From positions 1 to 64,000 of the forward strand of contig NZ_BJDS01000010.1 of the NCBI RefSeq assembly GCF_005405265.1: DNA of 64,000 bases. Direction: 5' to 3'. The stretch is from Enterococcus songbeiensis. Its GTDB lineage: Bacteria; Bacillota; Bacilli; Lactobacillales; Enterococcaceae. Below are positions 18,172 to 26,006 of the stretch, piece by piece. The translations under genes and the position numbers were made by a program. Position 1 is the first letter of the stretch. Each line of letters begins with the position of its first letter. The notes beneath the pieces are model-generated. The model ran no database searches. It was not told the DNA's origin and was given only the letters and a program-made list of their open reading frames with translations.

Positions 18172-18388
18172 TGTAATTCACATCACTTTCCATAAGATAG
18201 TTGTTCACCTGTACCAACAATTGATTTGCGTCATATGCGACGACTTCCAACATCACTCCTACATCCGGAATTCCAGCGACTACCTTGTAATCATACCAGC
18301 TGCCGTACACTCGAACGATACCGGTATACGTTCCTGTCGTTGTCCGAAAACATTTGCCTAATGTCTTTTCCATCTGATAATCTGCCAC
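18158..18388 (-). CDS. Small NfeD-like OB-fold protein
   Basis: A 76-residue protein with beta-rich sequence (GIVRVYGSWYDYKVV...GVMLEVVAYDANQLLVQV) resembling the soluble OB domain of NfeD proteins, but with no membrane helices and no protease domain. The start is GTG at 18388 with GGAGG 7 nt upstream. The 14-nt overlap with the SPFH gene supports a partnership. The NfeD assignment rests on pattern and context, not a clear family match. Confidence 0.6.
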   Translation of the reverse strand: MADYQMEKTLGKCFRTTTGTYTGIVRVYGSWYDYKVVAGIPDVGVMLEVVAYDANQLLVQVNNYLMESDVNYIGNF

Positions 18389-18420
18389 GACTGCGCCTCC
18401 ACAAGTAACGATTTATCCGC

Positions 18421-18458
18421 ATTATAGCAGAAAAAACACCCGCTATGTGAAATTTCAC
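18421..18458 (-). promoter_or_regulatory. Promoter of the NfeD-SPFH pair with a palindromic operator candidate
   Basis: Extended -10 TGCTATAAT (TATAAT at 18421-18426, minus strand). About 20 nt upstream, covering the -35 zone, is the 12-bp perfect palindrome GTGAAATTTCAC (18447-18458). There is no good -35 hexamer. Confidence 0.5.
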
Positions 18459-18482
18459 GCAAGAAGGAGGGTTTCCTCAAAA

Positions 18483-18498
18483 TGTTTCACATGAAACA
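18483..18498. other. parS-like ParB binding site
   Basis: TGTTTCACATGAAACA matches 15 of 16 positions of the parS consensus TGTTTCACGTGAAACA. It lies between the ATPase terminator and the NfeD-like promoter. Confidence 0.75.
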
Positions 18499-18505
18499 TA
18501 AAAAA

Positions 18506-18541
18506 GGAAAGATGGATGCAAAATTTTGCATCCATCTTTCC
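18506..18541 (-). terminator. Terminator of the P-type ATPase gene
   Basis: A perfect 18-bp stem (18506-18523 with 18524-18541; core GATGGATGCAAAA) followed on the minus strand by six T. It lies 18 nt after the ATPase stop codon. Confidence 0.85.
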
Positions 18542-18559
18542 TTTCCTATTAACCCAATT

Positions 18560-20452
18560 CTACGCTGTCTTTTCCACTAATTGTGGGACGGCTTTTTTGT
18601 TGTAGTTGATCAATCGCATAGCATTGAAGATAACCACTAAAATACTTGCTTCGTGGACAAACATTCCGCTTGCCATATAGATGAAGCCAGCCATTAGTCC
18701 AATCAGTAAGAAGGCAACTACGCTGATAGCAATGATCACATTTTCCCGTGTGTTCAATACGGTTTTCTTCGATAATTTGTAGGCATGAACCAATGCAGAA
18801 AAACTTGATTGCATCAAGACAACATCGGAGGTTTCAATAGCAACATCTGTTCCGCTGCCCATAGCAATTCCGATATCGGCAGTTGCCAATGAAGGCGAAT
18901 CATTGATACCGTCACCGACAAAAGCAACCCGACGACCTTCTTTTTGGAATTGTTTAACGAATCCAACCTTTTGATCTGGCAGTAATTCAGCATGAACTTC
19001 ATCAATACCTAATTTATTTGCGACATATTCGGCGGTAACTTGATTGTCACCCGTCAGCATAACCAAATGTTTGGCACCAGCTGCTTTAAGGTTGGCTAAT
19101 TCTTCCGCAACTTCTGGACGAACGATATCAGAGATACCAATAATCAATTGAATCTTGCTGTCGATGGCTACGATTACGATTGAGCTGCCGGTTTGTTGCA
19201 AAGCAACCAAATCTTTTTGTTGTTGGCTGGTCAATGAGACATGGTGGGTTTCCATTAATTTAGCATTTCCGGCACAAACGGTATGACCGTCGATTTTTGC
19301 GGTGATCCCTTGTCCTTTAATGGTTTGGTTGTCGCTGATCGACAAGTCATGATACGCAATTTTCTTGTCGTCGGCGTAGCTCATGATGGCCCGACCTAAA
19401 GGATGATCCGAAAGAGTTTCAATTTTGGCAGTTAAGCCAATAAATTTTTGTTCCTCTGAGCCATAGCTTTTGATTGCCGAAACGGAAGTCGTTCCTTTTG
19501 TCAATGTTCCTGTTTTATCAAAGACAAACGTATCGATTTTTGAGAAAGTATCCATGGCTTCCCCACCCTTGACCAAAATACCGCGTTTTGCGCCATTACC
19601 GATCCCGGCAACGTTGGAGACTGGTGCGCCGATAACCAATGCACCTGGGCAGCCTAATACTAAGACTGTGATGGCTAATTTAAAATCACGGGTGAAAAGA
19701 AAGACAGCTAAAGCAATCAGTAGGACTGCAGGCGTGTAAAATTGTGAAAAACGATCAATAAATTTTTCTGCATGAGATTTTGTATCTTGAGCATCTTCTA
19801 CCAATTCGATGATTTTTGCAAAAGTAGTATCGTCCCCAACTTTAGTGGCTTTGATTTTCAAAAAGCCGTCACTTAAAATAGTTCCTGAAAAAACTTCATC
19901 AGATAATTGTTTCGTCACTTCTTTTGATTCACCGGTTACGGCCGCTTCATCCGCGTACCCTTTTCCTTCAACAACGACCCCATCAACAGGAATCGCACCG
20001 CCGGTCTTGACCAGAACGATGTCTCCTTCTTCTACATCATCGATCTCAACTTCTTCTGTCGTACCATCCGCTTGCACAATCAAAGCAGTCGTTGGTGCCA
20101 TTTCAGTCAACGATTTGATTGATTCACGGGTTTTTGACAAAGTTTTTTGTTCCAAAAAATTCCCGAACAAGAATAAGAAAGTAACGATGGCTGATTCATT
20201 GTATTCTCCGATAATAAACGCCCCGACTACCGCGATGGTTACCAACAGTTCAATACTGATAACTTTTGCCTTCAACGCTTGAAAGGCGTGAATTGCAATT
20301 GGGATGACAGCGATAATTGATGCCAATGCCAATGCAAGTTTATACAGTAGCATCACCCCGGCAAATTTTCCAACAAAACCTACGACAATCAACGCAGCGG
20401 TAATCCATGTAATATGGTTACTGTGGTCTTGAATCCATTTTTGAAATTTCAT
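18560..20452 (-). CDS. Heavy-metal-translocating P1B-type ATPase with CPG motif
   Basis: A 630-residue membrane ATPase. Conserved parts are the phosphorylation site DKTGTLTKG, actuator TGES, the HP motif SDHPLGRA characteristic of P1B pumps, and the hinge GDGINDSP. There is no N-terminal metal-binding domain. The transmembrane metal site reads GCPGAL rather than the usual CPC, so the second cysteine is replaced by glycine and the metal cannot be assigned confidently. It is monocistronic, with its own terminator. A GTAC-containing near-palindrome (about 20478-20495) upstream could be an operator. Confidence 0.85.
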   Translation of the reverse strand: MKFQKWIQDHSNHITWITAALIVVGFVGKFAGVMLLYKLALALASIIAVIPIAIHAFQALKAKVISIELLVTIAVVGAFIIGEYNESAIVTFLFLFGNFLEQKTLSKTRESIKSLTEMAPTTALIVQADGTTEEVEIDDVEEGDIVLVKTGGAIPVDGVVVEGKGYADEAAVTGESKEVTKQLSDEVFSGTILSDGFLKIKATKVGDDTTFAKIIELVEDAQDTKSHAEKFIDRFSQFYTPAVLLIALAVFLFTRDFKLAITVLVLGCPGALVIGAPVSNVAGIGNGAKRGILVKGGEAMDTFSKIDTFVFDKTGTLTKGTTSVSAIKSYGSEEQKFIGLTAKIETLSDHPLGRAIMSYADDKKIAYHDLSISDNQTIKGQGITAKIDGHTVCAGNAKLMETHHVSLTSQQQKDLVALQQTGSSIVIVAIDSKIQLIIGISDIVRPEVAEELANLKAAGAKHLVMLTGDNQVTAEYVANKLGIDEVHAELLPDQKVGFVKQFQKEGRRVAFVGDGINDSPSLATADIGIAMGSGTDVAIETSDVVLMQSSFSALVHAYKLSKKTVLNTRENVIIAISVVAFLLIGLMAGFIYMASGMFVHEASILVVIFNAMRLINYNKKAVPQLVEKTA

Positions 20453-20552
20453 TTTTTACTCCTCCATCACTCATTTGATGTACCTAGTGTACGTCCAAAG
20501 AAGTGGAAAGAAATTGATGGCTGTCAAGTTTTCAAAAAATTTGCACAAAAAA

Positions 20553-20573
20553 ACTCCCGCAAAAAGCGAGAGT
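20553..20573 (-). terminator. Terminator after the HIT remnant
   Basis: ACTCTCGC-TTTTT-GCGGGAGT (minus strand, one mismatch) followed by TTTTTTTG. It sits just downstream of the decayed HIT gene. Confidence 0.75.
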
Positions 20574-20616
20574 GATAAACGGAAAGTAACTTAATTTCCC
20601 CAAAGAGGGTTGTGAA

Positions 20617-21003
20617 TCAATTATTGTTTCTTCGAAAATCTAATCTGTGATAATTCATTTTCTCTGGAATGACACCTCGTACCCCACCAGCAGGATTCTC
20701 TGTATCATCCTTCTATCTAGGAATCAGGTGACAATGAAAAATCGTCTGTCCAGCGACTCCTCCACAATTCAATCCAATATTATATCCTTGTGGAGAATAT
20801 TGGAAATCTAACACTTTTTTTGCTTCTAACAACAATTCGCTCATATTTTTTCGCTCTTGTGGAGACAGTTGAAAAAAATTTATCCTATGCACTTTAGGGA
20901 TGATTAATAGATGCCCTAAAGAAACAGGCTTCTTATCATAAAACACAATACAAGTTTCATTCTCTAAAATTACCGAAATTATTGCGGTACAAAAAATACA
21001 ATC
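20617..21003 (-). pseudogene. Decayed HIT-family nucleotide hydrolase gene
   Basis: The frame reads DCIFC at its start, then FYDKKPVSLGHLLIIPK and GQTIFHCHLIPR, a histidine-triad protein. Three lesions are seen. A TGA codon directly precedes the GAT of DCIFC, so no normal start remains. The triad reads H-C-H-L-I instead of H-x-H-x-H, as if two codons were lost. A TAG (20713-20715) interrupts the frame, after which KDDTENPAGGVRGVIPEK continues in the same frame, a typical HIT C-terminus, to TGA at 20617. A 77-residue fragment starting at GTG 20946 could still be made but lacks a full active site. Confidence 0.8.
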
Positions 21004-21240
21004 TCACACTTTATCTCACCCATTCATAATTAAAATTTTCAGTAAGTTTTCCCATTTACTCTACTAATTTTTTATCTGATAAAATAATCATACCACCCTA
21101 AAAAACGATTACAATCCGTTTATTTCCTATTTTCTAGGTCTTCTTCCCATGCTATACTTCAAGTAATTAATCTATCACAGATAAATCAGATTAGAACGAA
21201 TGCACGATTTTTTAATAAAAGTTGGGAGACGGGTGATTTC

Positions 21241-21855
21241 TTGCTTAGTGTATGTTATTTGTTCGGTCAAGCTGCAAAAAGTCTTTTACGAACAAAAGGG
21301 ATAGTCAGTATTGGAATACTAACAACTTTATTAACTTTTTTTTCCTTTCTTGCTGTTAACGCCAGTTTGTTTCTAAACCATTGGCATGGGGTGATGGTAA
21401 CAGATTTACAATCAGAAATAGGCTTCGCCCAAACAGCACCCTTGTTGGCATCCACTATTTTTAAAGGAATGGCGTTTATACTCGCTGCAGCTTTATTGTT
21501 TGCGACTGTAGGTTATTTGCGACGAACCTTTCTACAATTAGCAATCATGGAAAAGGAAGAATTTTTTACGATGTATCTTCTTGGTCAAAGCATTCCCAGA
21601 ATCGGTATTGAATTCGGATTGCAGGCTGTTTATGCCACAGTATTTTTCTTTAGTATCGGCATAGGTTGTGCAAATTTTTTGTTTCATCGTTTCTTGATGG
21701 ATGCTGAAAAATCGGGACTTTTCGCGAATATTATCCCTACTTTCTCTCCTTCTTGGTATAGCTATTTTCTTTTAGTTTTTACAAGTCTGCTTTATATTTT
21801 TGCTAGAACCTTTTTAGCTGTAAAAAAACAATTCAATAAAAATACCAAAGAATAA
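21241..21855 (+). CDS. FtsX-like (ABC3 permease type) membrane protein
   Basis: A 204-residue protein with four predicted membrane helices (about 21-43, 72-92, 121-145, 168-190) and a short external loop after the first. It looks like a single FtsX/MacB-type permease module but is shorter than FtsX, and no ATPase partner lies nearby. The frame opens with TTG at 21241; GGGAG is 12 nt upstream, so the start is uncertain. It is an isolated plus-strand gene among minus-strand neighbours. The function is unknown. Confidence 0.6.
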   Translation: MLSVCYLFGQAAKSLLRTKGIVSIGILTTLLTFFSFLAVNASLFLNHWHGVMVTDLQSEIGFAQTAPLLASTIFKGMAFILAAALLFATVGYLRRTFLQLAIMEKEEFFTMYLLGQSIPRIGIEFGLQAVYATVFFFSIGIGCANFLFHRFLMDAEKSGLFANIIPTFSPSWYSYFLLVFTSLLYIFARTFLAVKKQFNKNTKE

Positions 21856-21860
21856 TTTTC

Positions 21861-21973
21861 CACACAAAAACAGCCGGCTGGTTAGACCGACTGCTCTAAA
21901 GGGAAGAAATGAAAAAAAGTTTGGGTTATTGGGTTGAATAGACTATAACTGGTGCAACTTAAAACAAGCTTAA
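21861..21973 (-). repeat. 3' UTR repeat with terminator, copy 1
   Basis: A roughly 113-bp element also found at 22625 and 24514. On the minus strand it begins TTAAGCTTG, passes a C/A/T-rich unpaired stretch, and ends with the hairpin CAGTCGG/CCGGCTG (21871-21893) and a T run. It lies 17 nt after the stop codon of the acetyltransferase gene at 21991. Confidence 0.8.
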
Positions 21974-21990
21974 TGCTATGAGCATAATTT

Positions 21991-22548
21991 TTATTTTTGT
22001 CGGTCTTTTTTCCAATCTTCCCGAGTCAAACGTGTAAAATGTTCTGTACGGGTGGTCGCCAACAAAGGCACCGGAATATCAAAAACCGTGTGGGCGTATG
22101 TAAAACCAGCCTTTTCCTGCACTCGTTTTGATTTTTCATTGCCTTCATAATAACCGCACCACATCACAGGAATTGTCAATTCTTCAAAGCCATAGCGCAG
22201 AATTTCTGTCATTGCTTCCGGCATCAGCCCTTTCCCCCAAAAGGGAACCCCCAGCCAGTAACCAATTTCTGCATCTGAAGAAGCCATAAAAGGCTGCCGT
22301 GCTTGTTCCTTATTCATCATAATACCAATACTTCCGATTACTTCTTCCGGTGCTTCCTTCAAGGCAAGAGCAAAGGTCAGCGGATCAGATAACACTGTTT
22401 CAATAATCTCCCGACTATTTTCCACGCTTATATGAGGCGGCCAGCCTGCCATCGGACCCACGCGATTATCTGATGCTAGTTCAAATAATTTGTCTCCATC
22501 CGCAGTCGTCCATGGTCGTAAAATCATTCGCTTAGTTTGTAACGCCAT
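21991..22548 (-). CDS. RimJ/RimL-type GNAT N-acetyltransferase
   Basis: A 185-residue GNAT-fold protein that should transfer acetyl from acetyl-CoA to an amine. Visible are the N-terminal strand RMILRPWTTAD, the central EIGYWLGVPFWGKGLMPEA with the acetyl-CoA-binding GKG loop, and the C-terminal GNEKSKRVQEKAGF motif. These match the RimJ/RimL-like subgroup. The substrate is unknown. GAGGAAG precedes the ATG, and the gene ends beside 3' UTR repeat copy 1. Confidence 0.85.
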   Translation of the reverse strand: MALQTKRMILRPWTTADGDKLFELASDNRVGPMAGWPPHISVENSREIIETVLSDPLTFALALKEAPEEVIGSIGIMMNKEQARQPFMASSDAEIGYWLGVPFWGKGLMPEAMTEILRYGFEELTIPVMWCGYYEGNEKSKRVQEKAGFTYAHTVFDIPVPLLATTRTEHFTRLTREDWKKDRQK

Positions 22549-22624
22549 TTTTCTTCCTCTTTTCTAATACTATTGAACTTATTGTAGCATAATTTCTTTT
22601 TTCTACACCATTTTTAAAAAAGCC

Positions 22625-22737
22625 CACACAAAAACAGCCGGCTGGTTAGACCGACTGCTCTAAAGGGAAGAAATGAAAAAAGTTTGGGTTATTGGGTTGA
22701 ATAGACTATAACCGGTGCAACTTAAAACAAGCTTAAC
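22625..22737 (-). repeat. 3' UTR repeat with terminator, copy 2
   Basis: Nearly identical to copy 1, differing by one A in a homopolymer and a few bases. The terminator stem is at 22635-22657. On the minus strand it starts 5 nt after the stop codon of the B3/B4 gene at 22743. Confidence 0.85.
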
Positions 22738-22742
22738 CGATT

Positions 22743-23453
22743 TTATTTTTCTTCAATTGCAAAAACCGGTGCATCAGCAGTCAGTTTTTGTGAGCTCCCG
22801 GAAACGCCGAAATAGTTTTCCATCAACCGCTGCATTTCATCCATTGCTTGATTTGCCCGCTGTGCTTGTTCTTCGTTGATGGCTTCAATGACCAACAATG
22901 CTTCAGTCGTGTCGTCCGTCAACATGGTTCGTTGGGCTTCCCGCCAATTCAAACAGCGGCATACCGCGCCTTTTTCATCGTAATAAATAATTTCTTCTGG
23001 CAACGCCGGCGCATCCACTTCTGCTCCTAAAGGCAAAAAAGTTTCCCCACCGATGGCTTTACCTAAATGCAGGTCACCGGCGATTTTTTTCAGATCTTCC
23101 CCGCCACAAGGTACGGCATATTTCAAAGAAATACTGTTGTAAATATCCACCAGCGGATTGATTGGTGAAAATTCATGTCCTTGGTTGACCCGCTTCAAGA
23201 GAGCTTCGATGGAGGAACGGGCGCCTTTTTTTGTTTTAAATTGACTGAATGCTTGCCGCCATTGTGCAACAACAGGATTTTGGCTGAAGGTTTCTTCTGT
23301 CAAAAAATGTTGCGCTTCTTTGGCACCGTTTTTCAATAGTTCTTCAAAATATGCGTGATTTTCTGGCTGATTTTTTACTCCTTTAAGATGCAGGACGTTG
23401 ACTTGTGCATCGGGAAAAAGTGTCCAAAATTCTGGTTCTACACTAACTTTCAT
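22743..23453 (-). CDS. B3/B4 tRNA-binding domain protein
   Basis: A 236-residue protein with the B3/B4 domain otherwise found in the beta subunit of phenylalanyl-tRNA synthetase (core NPLVDIYNSISLKYAVPCGGED). Free-standing B3/B4 proteins are thought to edit or bind charged tRNA or amino acids. The start at 23453 has GAGGAGG 7 nt upstream and overlaps the paiA stop as ATGA, showing translational coupling. It is the last gene of the MarR-paiA-B3/4 operon. Confidence 0.85.
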   Translation of the reverse strand: MKVSVEPEFWTLFPDAQVNVLHLKGVKNQPENHAYFEELLKNGAKEAQHFLTEETFSQNPVVAQWRQAFSQFKTKKGARSSIEALLKRVNQGHEFSPINPLVDIYNSISLKYAVPCGGEDLKKIAGDLHLGKAIGGETFLPLGAEVDAPALPEEIIYYDEKGAVCRCLNWREAQRTMLTDDTTEALLVIEAINEEQAQRANQAMDEMQRLMENYFGVSGSSQKLTADAPVFAIEEK

Positions 23454-23980
23454 AGGGATTCCTCCTCGATATTTTTTATCATAATCCAATCTGTCTGTTT
23501 GTCATCACCCATATAAAAGGAATGAGCACCAACTTTGGCAAAGCCCATTACCTGATAAAAAGCCTTTGCTGCTTCATTGTGCTCCCACACCCCAAGCCAA
23601 ACTGTCTGATTGCCTTTGCTCTTTGCCAACTGAATCGCCTGTTTCAGCAAATAACGTCCTAATCCCTGCCTTTTAAAAGACGTGCGAATATAAATCCGTT
23701 CTACTTCCAAAGCATTCGCGGCAATCGATTCTGTTTGGGCTGTTCCTGTGTTTATTTTTAAATACCCCGCCAACTGTTCCTCAAAAAAAAGAAAATAAAA
23801 TTCTGAATCCATCTGTTGCAATTCTTCTGTGAGTTTTGCCGAATCGTAGGCTTGCTCTAGATAATCTTGTAGATCTTTGGCAGTATTATATGCGCCAAAC
23901 GTATCTGTGAAAGTTTCGATACTAAGTTGTTGCAGAGTCGCTAAATCCTCTAATGTACATTTTTTTAGTTGTGTCGTCAT
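23450..23980 (-). CDS. paiA: PaiA-like polyamine N-acetyltransferase
   Basis: A 176-residue GNAT protein very like Bacillus PaiA, which acetylates spermidine and spermine. Shared features include the start KKCTLEDLATLQQLSIETF, ERIYIRTSFKRQGLGRYLL with the acetyl-CoA loop, WLGVWEHNEAAKAFY, and the end GAHSFYMGDDKQTDWIM. The ATG at 23980 follows AGAGG; an earlier TTG has none. It lies 14 nt after the MarR gene and overlaps the B3/B4 gene. No PaiB homologue is nearby. Confidence 0.85.
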   Translation of the reverse strand: MTTQLKKCTLEDLATLQQLSIETFTDTFGAYNTAKDLQDYLEQAYDSAKLTEELQQMDSEFYFLFFEEQLAGYLKINTGTAQTESIAANALEVERIYIRTSFKRQGLGRYLLKQAIQLAKSKGNQTVWLGVWEHNEAAKAFYQVMGFAKVGAHSFYMGDDKQTDWIMIKNIEEESL

Positions 23981-23994
23981 TCTTTTGCCTCTTT

Positions 23995-24447
23995 TCAATA
24001 CACTCGTTTATACCCTTTTTTTACCTCGTTCCAATCGGTATCAATATTTTTTCTGACCTTTTCCAAAGTTGCGGCAAAATTTGCCACCTCTTCAGGAGTC
24101 AGCCCAGACAAAGCCCGTTGATTGGAATAGGCGTTTTCTTTAAGAATCAGCGGAGCAGTCGCTTTGCCTTTAGCGGTGGGAAAAAGTCGTTTGATTTTAC
24201 GGTTTTTTTCGTCTTCCCGCTTTTCGATAAAGCCATTTTTCTCCAATTTTTGAATCGCTCGGGCAGTGGTGGTCCGGTCTACTTTGATCCGTTCCGCCAA
24301 TTTATCTTGAATGATTCCCGGATCTTCAAAAATTCGCACCAAATATAAATACTGTCCTCTTGTCAAATCAAATTCTTTGAATTCAATATTGGCGATTGAA
24401 TCCAAAGCACGGGCAATTACACCGATATCTCTCAAAACTTCCGTCAT
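23995..24447 (-). CDS. MarR-family transcriptional regulator
   Basis: A 150-residue winged-helix regulator with the recognition helix region DRTTTARAIQKLEKNGFIEKR and the typical basic wing. It is first in an operon with paiA and the B3/B4 gene. A palindrome TTGCATTTGCAA lies exactly on the promoter -35, so autorepression is likely. The effector is unknown; polyamine or tRNA-related stress is a guess from its neighbours. Confidence 0.88.
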   Translation of the reverse strand: MTEVLRDIGVIARALDSIANIEFKEFDLTRGQYLYLVRIFEDPGIIQDKLAERIKVDRTTTARAIQKLEKNGFIEKREDEKNRKIKRLFPTAKGKATAPLILKENAYSNQRALSGLTPEEVANFAATLEKVRKNIDTDWNEVKKGYKRVY

Positions 24448-24473
24448 CCAGATCCCCTCTTCCTTGTAGAAAT

Positions 24474-24502
24474 AATATACAACCTTTTTATTGCATTTGC
24501 AA
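24474..24502 (-). promoter_or_regulatory. Promoter and operator of the MarR-paiA operon
   Basis: -35 TTGCAA (24497-24502), a 17-nt spacer, -10 TATATT (24474-24479). The palindrome TTGCA-TT-TGCAA (24491-24502) covers the -35, as expected for a MarR repressor site. Confidence 0.7.
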
Positions 24503-24513
24503 CAAAAATATAT

Positions 24514-24634
24514 ACAAAAAAACCAGCCGGCTGGTTAGACCGACTGGTTTCTAAAGGGAAGAAATGAAAAATGAAAAAGTTTTGGTTATTGGGGTTGAAT
24601 AGAATATAACGCCGGTGGCTTAACTGAGGCTTAA
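24514..24634 (-). repeat. 3' UTR repeat with terminator, copy 3
   Basis: The most divergent copy, about 120 bp. Its terminator stem AACCAGTCGG/CCGGCTGGTT (24521-24549, one U-G pair) is longer than in the other copies and is followed by seven T. On the minus strand it starts 6 nt after the stop codon of the small gene at 24641. Confidence 0.85.
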
Positions 24635-24640
24635 GAATTT

Positions 24641-24910
24641 TTAGTGTCGTTTTTTTTCTAATTCTTTCGCCAGTTCTTTTTGTTCTTCGCTAAAGAAATT
24701 CATTGTGCCAAGATTTTCACCCGTCATATCAATGACCCCATTTGCCGCCATCCCGCCTTTATTCAAACCTCCAAGACCCGTATCCACCATCCTATTCCAA
24801 CCTTTGAGAGGATCTTTGCCTTCTGCCCGCAACTTTGCATTTTTTATCCGCAATTCTTCAGCCTTCTCGCGTTTTTGTTCAGCCAACTGCTTTTTCATTT
24901 CCTCCAACAT
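24641..24910 (-). CDS. Small charged protein of unknown function
   Basis: An 89-residue protein that I do not recognise. The first 40 residues are a Lys/Glu-rich helix (EEMKKQLAEQKREKAEELRIKN); the middle has a Gly-rich segment (VDTGLGGLNKGGM), and the C-terminus is again a charged helix. There is no signal peptide or membrane helix. The start at 24910 is supported by GGGAGG 8 nt upstream. It ends beside 3' UTR repeat copy 3. Confidence 0.65.
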   Translation of the reverse strand: MLEEMKKQLAEQKREKAEELRIKNAKLRAEGKDPLKGWNRMVDTGLGGLNKGGMAANGVIDMTGENLGTMNFFSEEQKELAKELEKKRH

Positions 24911-25042
24911 TTTGATGACCTCCCTAATTTTAGTTGAATTTTTTTCAAAAGCTCTACGCATTCTTTATAAGTTATTTTTTTACATTATACAACAAATCCC
25001 CGCAAATGACAGCCTTTTCAAAACCACTTACTATTAAAAGGC

Positions 25043-25252
25043 TTAGTGAAATCGCGCCCATCGATTTTTTTGATAGGTGATAATCGCAGAGATACCCGCC
25101 ACAATCAAGGAAAAATACCCCAATGGAATACAGAAAAATGCGGGTTCGATCAGATACCCCTGTGCATCTACCCGTGACCCTACTATCGCTGCAACCAAAA
25201 AGAAAATGAAGCCAAGTACAGTAAATGTTTTCGTCAACGTATACTTTTTCAT
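25043..25252 (-). CDS. Small two-helix membrane protein, DUF3955-like
   Basis: A 69-residue protein with two membrane helices (about 9-28 and 40-60) joined by a loop GSRVDAQGYLIEPAFF, whose V-D-x-x-G-x-L-x-E-P pattern recalls DUF3955. AGGAGGG lies 6 nt before the ATG. The function is unknown. Confidence 0.6.
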   Translation of the reverse strand: MKKYTLTKTFTVLGFIFFLVAAIVGSRVDAQGYLIEPAFFCIPLGYFSLIVAGISAIITYQKNRWARFH

Positions 25253-25409
25253 ACCAATCCCTCCTGTAACAAAAGTACCAGAAAAGAATTAAGAAAAAGT
25301 TGAGATGACAAAAATGTTCGTTGGCGATTATGCAGGTATTAAAAGTGAGGCGTTTCTGCTAAAAAAGATTAGAATCCATTCATCCTGATTTCCAATCTAA
25401 AATTATTGC

Positions 25410-25670
25410 TCATGATAACCAGAAGAGAAAAAGTCCGTATAGCATAAAATAACAAAGATCACTGATTAGCCATGATTTTTTCCCACGGGTTGCTTTGGGA
25501 ACGAAGTACAAGTCAATCGCAGATAATATCAAGATAACTATAGAAAATGCAATGAGTTGCGAAAAGTTAAAAATGAAAAAAATAGCTGCTATTAGAACAA
25601 TTGCAATGATAATTGTGATTACATAAATTTTTTGCAGATTCTTGGGTAGTTTATCATAATTACCTAACAT
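25410..25670 (-). CDS. Small membrane protein of unknown function
   Basis: 86 residues with three predicted membrane helices (about 17-34, 36-55, 68-85). GGAGG lies 6 nt before the ATG. No family is recognised. It lies in a run of small membrane genes of unknown role on the minus strand. Confidence 0.6.
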   Translation of the reverse strand: MLGNYDKLPKNLQKIYVITIIIAIVLIAAIFFIFNFSQLIAFSIVILILSAIDLYFVPKATRGKKSWLISDLCYFMLYGLFLFWLS

Positions 25671-25756
25671 AAAAACCCTCCATTATCGAACAATTATTAG
25701 TTGTCTAAATAATAGCTAAATCATTGTTATTACGCAAATGAAAGCACTTAATAAAA

Positions 25757-25966
25757 TTAAAGTTTTCCTACCGAAAAAAGAGCTAAAATCAGTAATATCA
25801 AAGCAGAAAAATAGAGAATACTCCCGATAGTTTTGCCCGTTTCCTTTGCTTCTTCTCCCGGTGGACTAAAGGTATTGCCCGCCATTAACCGCAGCCACTT
25901 GCCCTGCCTGAATTTTTTTCCGACTATGAGAAACAGACCCGCTGTGAAGAGTAGAATTAATGACAT
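25757..25966 (-). CDS. Small membrane protein of unknown function
   Basis: 69 residues with membrane helices at about 2-15 and 46-65 and a short hydrophilic middle (NTFSPPGEEAKETGK). AAAGGAGG precedes the ATG. No family is recognised; it is probably inserted with both ends on the outside or as a hairpin. Confidence 0.6.
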   Translation of the reverse strand: MSLILLFTAGLFLIVGKKFRQGKWLRLMAGNTFSPPGEEAKETGKTIGSILYFSALILLILALFSVGKL

Positions 25967-26006
25967 TAGGCTTCCTCCTTTTCCTACCGTCTTTTTCCTG
26001 ATAAAC

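Noticed and set aside
21241-21855. Calling this gene ftsX
   Set aside because: No ftsE partner, too short, and the external domain is missing; only a general FtsX-like label is justified.
21909-22714. Short plus-strand peptides (10-12 codons after AAAGGGAAGAA) inside the 3' UTR repeats
   Set aside because: The frame shifts between copies because of single-base insertions, so the peptides are not conserved; the terminator orientation points to the minus strand.
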